NCBI RefSeq assembly: GCF_010977575.1
Contig: NZ_CP048812.1
Location: 2,790,001-2,854,000, forward strand
Length of the DNA stretch: 64,000 nucleotides
Direction of reading: 5' to 3'
Source: Halomonas socia
Lineage (GTDB): Bacteria; Pseudomonadota; Gammaproteobacteria; Pseudomonadales; Halomonadaceae
Shown here: positions 62,004-64,000 of the stretch, one piece after another
Position numbering within the stretch: the stretch's first letter is position 1
How the letters are laid out: each line of letters starts with the position of its first letter
Notes under the pieces: model-generated
Database searches by the model: none
Told to the model about the DNA's origin: nothing
The model's input: the letters and a program-made list of their open reading frames with translations, nothing else
Translations under genes and position numbers: made by a program

Positions 62004-63164
62004 ATGGATCTCAAAGAATTTTTCCCTGAATCTGGTCATATTCAAAGGCTGTACTGTGACCAGTGCAATGGGCATCTTGATTTAGTGTTTGATGATTTTT
62101 CTGAAACTGTAAGTGGCGTTGAAATAAGCATCAACGGGCTTCCAGTGCTGCATTGTCCAAAATGCAATGAAAAATACCTTCCCGATGATTCCCGCTTTGC
62201 AGTAATTCATCTACACGAGCAGGCAGCGAAGAGGTCGAGTGATATAGTGAAAGTTACTCGAAACAAAACGAATCAAGATTTCGGCTTTGGCGCTGTTCCA
62301 TTTATATATGATTCTGATGACTACAAATACATCCCCGGTCTTAAAAGACCTTGGGATGAAGGTTTTCTAACACCAGTATTCTTTAATCGAGAAGTTTTGC
62401 TGAAGTATGACTCATCTCCGACTTATAGGTTAAGTTTCGCGTCCACAACGTACGGCGAAATACGAAGAGGGGATGACTTTTCAATGCCATTCGGTCTGAA
62501 TGGGAATGGAAAAATTGTAATGTGGTTGGGCGATATAGATCGTTTGCCGGAAGCAGAACAATATTACCTCAGATCTGAGAATATTGAGTCAGATCATTCT
62601 ATAGGCTCTGAGTTTTATGATGGTCAAATTGAATGTGTCTTTACCGATCTTTCCAAAGAAGATGATTTGTTTAAAGCTAGATCAGAGTTCTTAGAAGCTT
62701 GCTTTAAAAAGTTTGGTAGCAAGATTGCCCACCTCGATAAAGAGGTGTTTGATTTGTCGGTATCTTTTAATGCCCCAATAGTTGATACCGAGAAAGAAAG
62801 AAGGCACGTAGCAGATACACTTAATAAGATTTACCTTGAATCATTCGACAATAAAGCACTAGGCGCAGTGATTAAGAGCTTGGGCGGTGACCCCAAAAGT
62901 CTGGGCAGTATTAAACGCCTACAAAAGGTCATAGAATTATCATGCCCTGCATTGGATGCCTCGACGATAATGAGCCCTTTTTACATACTTTATGATTTGC
63001 GGGTAGCATATTCCCACCTAGGTTCCGACGAAAGTGAGGAAGAGAAGTTGAAGTTTGTTACTGATCGTCTTGACATAAAAGCAGACTCTGGACTTATGGA
63101 AATTTATCCATCATTAATTGAAAAGCTCCATGAGTCGTTTACTAAGCTGGCAGACTCACTTTGA
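62004..63164 (+). CDS. zinc-finger and HEPN-motif protein (cassette 16)
   Basis: A 386-residue protein from ATG 62004, behind AAGGAG. An N-terminal zinc finger has Cys18, Cys21, Cys51 and Cys54 (CDQC and CPKC). The middle is unrecognised. Near the C terminus ILYDLRVAYSHLG holds an R-x4-H motif, as in HEPN domains. Probably a nucleic-acid-binding, RNase-like protein. Not assigned to a known system. Confidence 0.65.
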   Translation: MDLKEFFPESGHIQRLYCDQCNGHLDLVFDDFSETVSGVEISINGLPVLHCPKCNEKYLPDDSRFAVIHLHEQAAKRSSDIVKVTRNKTNQDFGFGAVPFIYDSDDYKYIPGLKRPWDEGFLTPVFFNREVLLKYDSSPTYRLSFASTTYGEIRRGDDFSMPFGLNGNGKIVMWLGDIDRLPEAEQYYLRSENIESDHSIGSEFYDGQIECVFTDLSKEDDLFKARSEFLEACFKKFGSKIAHLDKEVFDLSVSFNAPIVDTEKERRHVADTLNKIYLESFDNKALGAVIKSLGGDPKSLGSIKRLQKVIELSCPALDASTIMSPFYILYDLRVAYSHLGSDESEEEKLKFVTDRLDIKADSGLMEIYPSLIEKLHESFTKLADSL

Positions 63165-63180
63165 AGCATAACCAGAAATC

Positions 63181-63252
63181 ACTTAACAAGGGCATGTTGT
63201 CGGACTGGTTTTCTGCTGCGCTCCAAACCAGCCGCAAATGCAGGCGTTACAG
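63181..63252 (+). other. attC16 recombination site
   Basis: 72 bp, ACTTAAC to GTTACAG (imperfect right core). A second left-core-like GCATAAC lies at 63166-63172. Confidence 0.75.
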
Positions 63253-63298
63253 CGCTAAAAGCACATAGACTTTATCAGCTTGATTTTGAAGAGTGACG

Positions 63299-63861
63299 AT
63301 GATCTTAAATTTAATAGAGAGAATAAAGTTCAACAAAAAGTACGGAAACAATCCAACTGTTGAGCAGTTTATCGAGGAATGGTCAAGGTCACCTGAAACG
63401 TATTTTTACGGGTATTTTGATCAAGAGTTAAAATGGTCCACATGCTATGGGTTGGCTCAACTTGAAGGTCTCCCAGATACTCATGGTTACAGCATGATGC
63501 CGGACATACGCTGCCAATATAATGAGTACAAATATTCCCTTGAAATTGGGTACATAGAGGGAATTTCAATGCATTCAGGTGGAGTTGTACGCATCAGACA
63601 TTTCGCACTAAATACTTCTCTCACGAGAGCCGAAATTGGTGAAAGGTTTTTCTATGCTATCCTGCAATTTTTTAAATCAAAGAATGCAGTGACTATAGAG
63701 TTCCATGAGAGTCATGGTTCAAAAATTGATCATTACAGGCGTTTTTTGAGAAAGTCGGCGTTAAGAAAATTGCAGATAGGGTATGGCGAGTAGACTTATA
63801 CAATGACAATAATATTCCGGATCATGTATTGGCTTTCCATGAAGAACTTAAGAGCCGGTAG
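63299..63861 (+). pseudogene. hypothetical protein, frameshifted as sequenced (cassette 17)
   Basis: ATG 63299 (GTG 63293 in frame upstream) starts MILNLIERIKFNKKYGNN and stops at 63793. One extra T in the T6 run near 63743 would instead read on as FFEKVGVKKIADRVWRVDLY to a stop at 63859-63861, just before attC17. The longer form gives about 187 residues and leaves no long gap. No family recognised. Confidence 0.6.
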
Positions 63862-63863
63862 CG

Positions 63864-63947
63864 CTGTAACAAGGCCAAGCACGGCGACAGCTTTTTTGTT
63901 GCGGCTTCGCCTTCACTACAAAGCTGCGTGTGTTGGCAGCGTTAGGG
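63864..63947 (+). other. attC17 recombination site
   Basis: 84 bp, CTGTAAC to GTTAGGG. Same subtype as attC8 and attC11. Confidence 0.87.
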
Positions 63948-63978
63948 CGCACAAGGCAAAAACTATAGAGAGAAAGTC

Positions 63979-64000
63979 ATGAAGCTAGAAATAAAAGAGC
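63979..64000 (+). CDS. start of next cassette gene (cassette 18, partial)
   Basis: ATG 63979, behind AGAGAAAG, begins MKLEIKE and runs off the window. It shows that the array continues. Confidence 0.45.

Larger units (their letters stand above)
42102..64000 (+). mobile_element. integron-type gene cassette array without visible integrase
   Basis: Seventeen attC sites, each with an RYYYAAC-like left end, an inner stem and a GTTRRRY-like right end, separate plus-strand genes. GC content drops compared with the backbone. The left edge is probably the GTTAAGT at 42102-42108. No integrase or attI is visible left of it, where one would be expected from cassette orientation. The array continues past base 64000. 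Confidence 0.85.

Noticed and set aside
1-64000. tRNA or rRNA genes, or a CRISPR array
   Set aside because: No cloverleaf, rRNA-like or regularly spaced repeat segment was seen by eye; a covariance-model search would be needed to exclude a tRNA fully.

Overview
The window looks like a chromosomal segment of a halophilic gammaproteobacterium close to Halomonas (inferred). The reasons are a GC-rich backbone, a phasin and class I PHA synthase pair, the miaB-ybeZ-ybeY-corC-lnt operon, a cysPTWA sulfate importer and gammaproteobacterial tryptophan genes. The left two thirds are mainly housekeeping. The right third is an AT-richer array of mobile gene cassettes.

Region 1 (1-23.9 kb), backbone: end of prmB, aroC, a small DUF6489-like protein, phaP and phaC; the minus-strand operon miaB-ybeZ-ybeY-corC-lnt; a DUF1820 protein, an SH3/coiled-coil membrane protein and tpm; a YajG-type lipoprotein; an MFS permease and cysP-cysT-cysW-cysA; rpe with a GIY-YIG protein; an MscS channel; ndh; gph; and trpE behind a candidate leader peptide ending Trp-Arg-Trp.

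Region 2 (23.9-37.3 kb), an accessory block between trpE and trpGDC: an orphan type VI secretion cluster (hcp with a sigma-54-type promoter and three palindromic upstream sites, vgrG, a DUF4123 adaptor, a 1074-residue putative effector, three tandem exported Sel1-repeat proteins that are probable immunity proteins, and a small membrane protein). Behind it are higBA, an AbiE pair whose toxin gene has lost its core, and a likely conjugative relaxase scrap. This looks like layered mobile-element debris.

Region 3 (37.3-41.9 kb), backbone again: trpG-trpD-trpC, two divergent bactofilins and a FosA-type fosfomycin glutathione transferase.

Region 4 (42.1-64 kb), an integron cassette array: seventeen attC sites separate mostly single-gene cassettes, all reading on the plus strand. 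No integrase gene is visible at the left edge, so within this window it is a cluster of attC sites without an integrase. Three attC sites are interrupted: by an ISL3-family element (8-bp target duplication), by an IS3-family element (3-bp duplication) and by a group IIC intron. The cargo has a strong defence flavour: a Kiwa system (kwaA with a homopolymer frameshift, plus kwaB), a ParA-like ATPase paired with a RelA/SpoT-type synthetase, a zinc-ribbon PD-(D/E)xK protein, a RES-domain protein, a trypsin-like protease, two HEPN-motif proteins, two further nuclease-like proteins, a GNAT acetyltransferase, two VOC proteins and several unknowns. The best candidates for something undescribed are the ParA/RelA-SpoT two-gene cassette and the 810-residue nuclease-like cassette.
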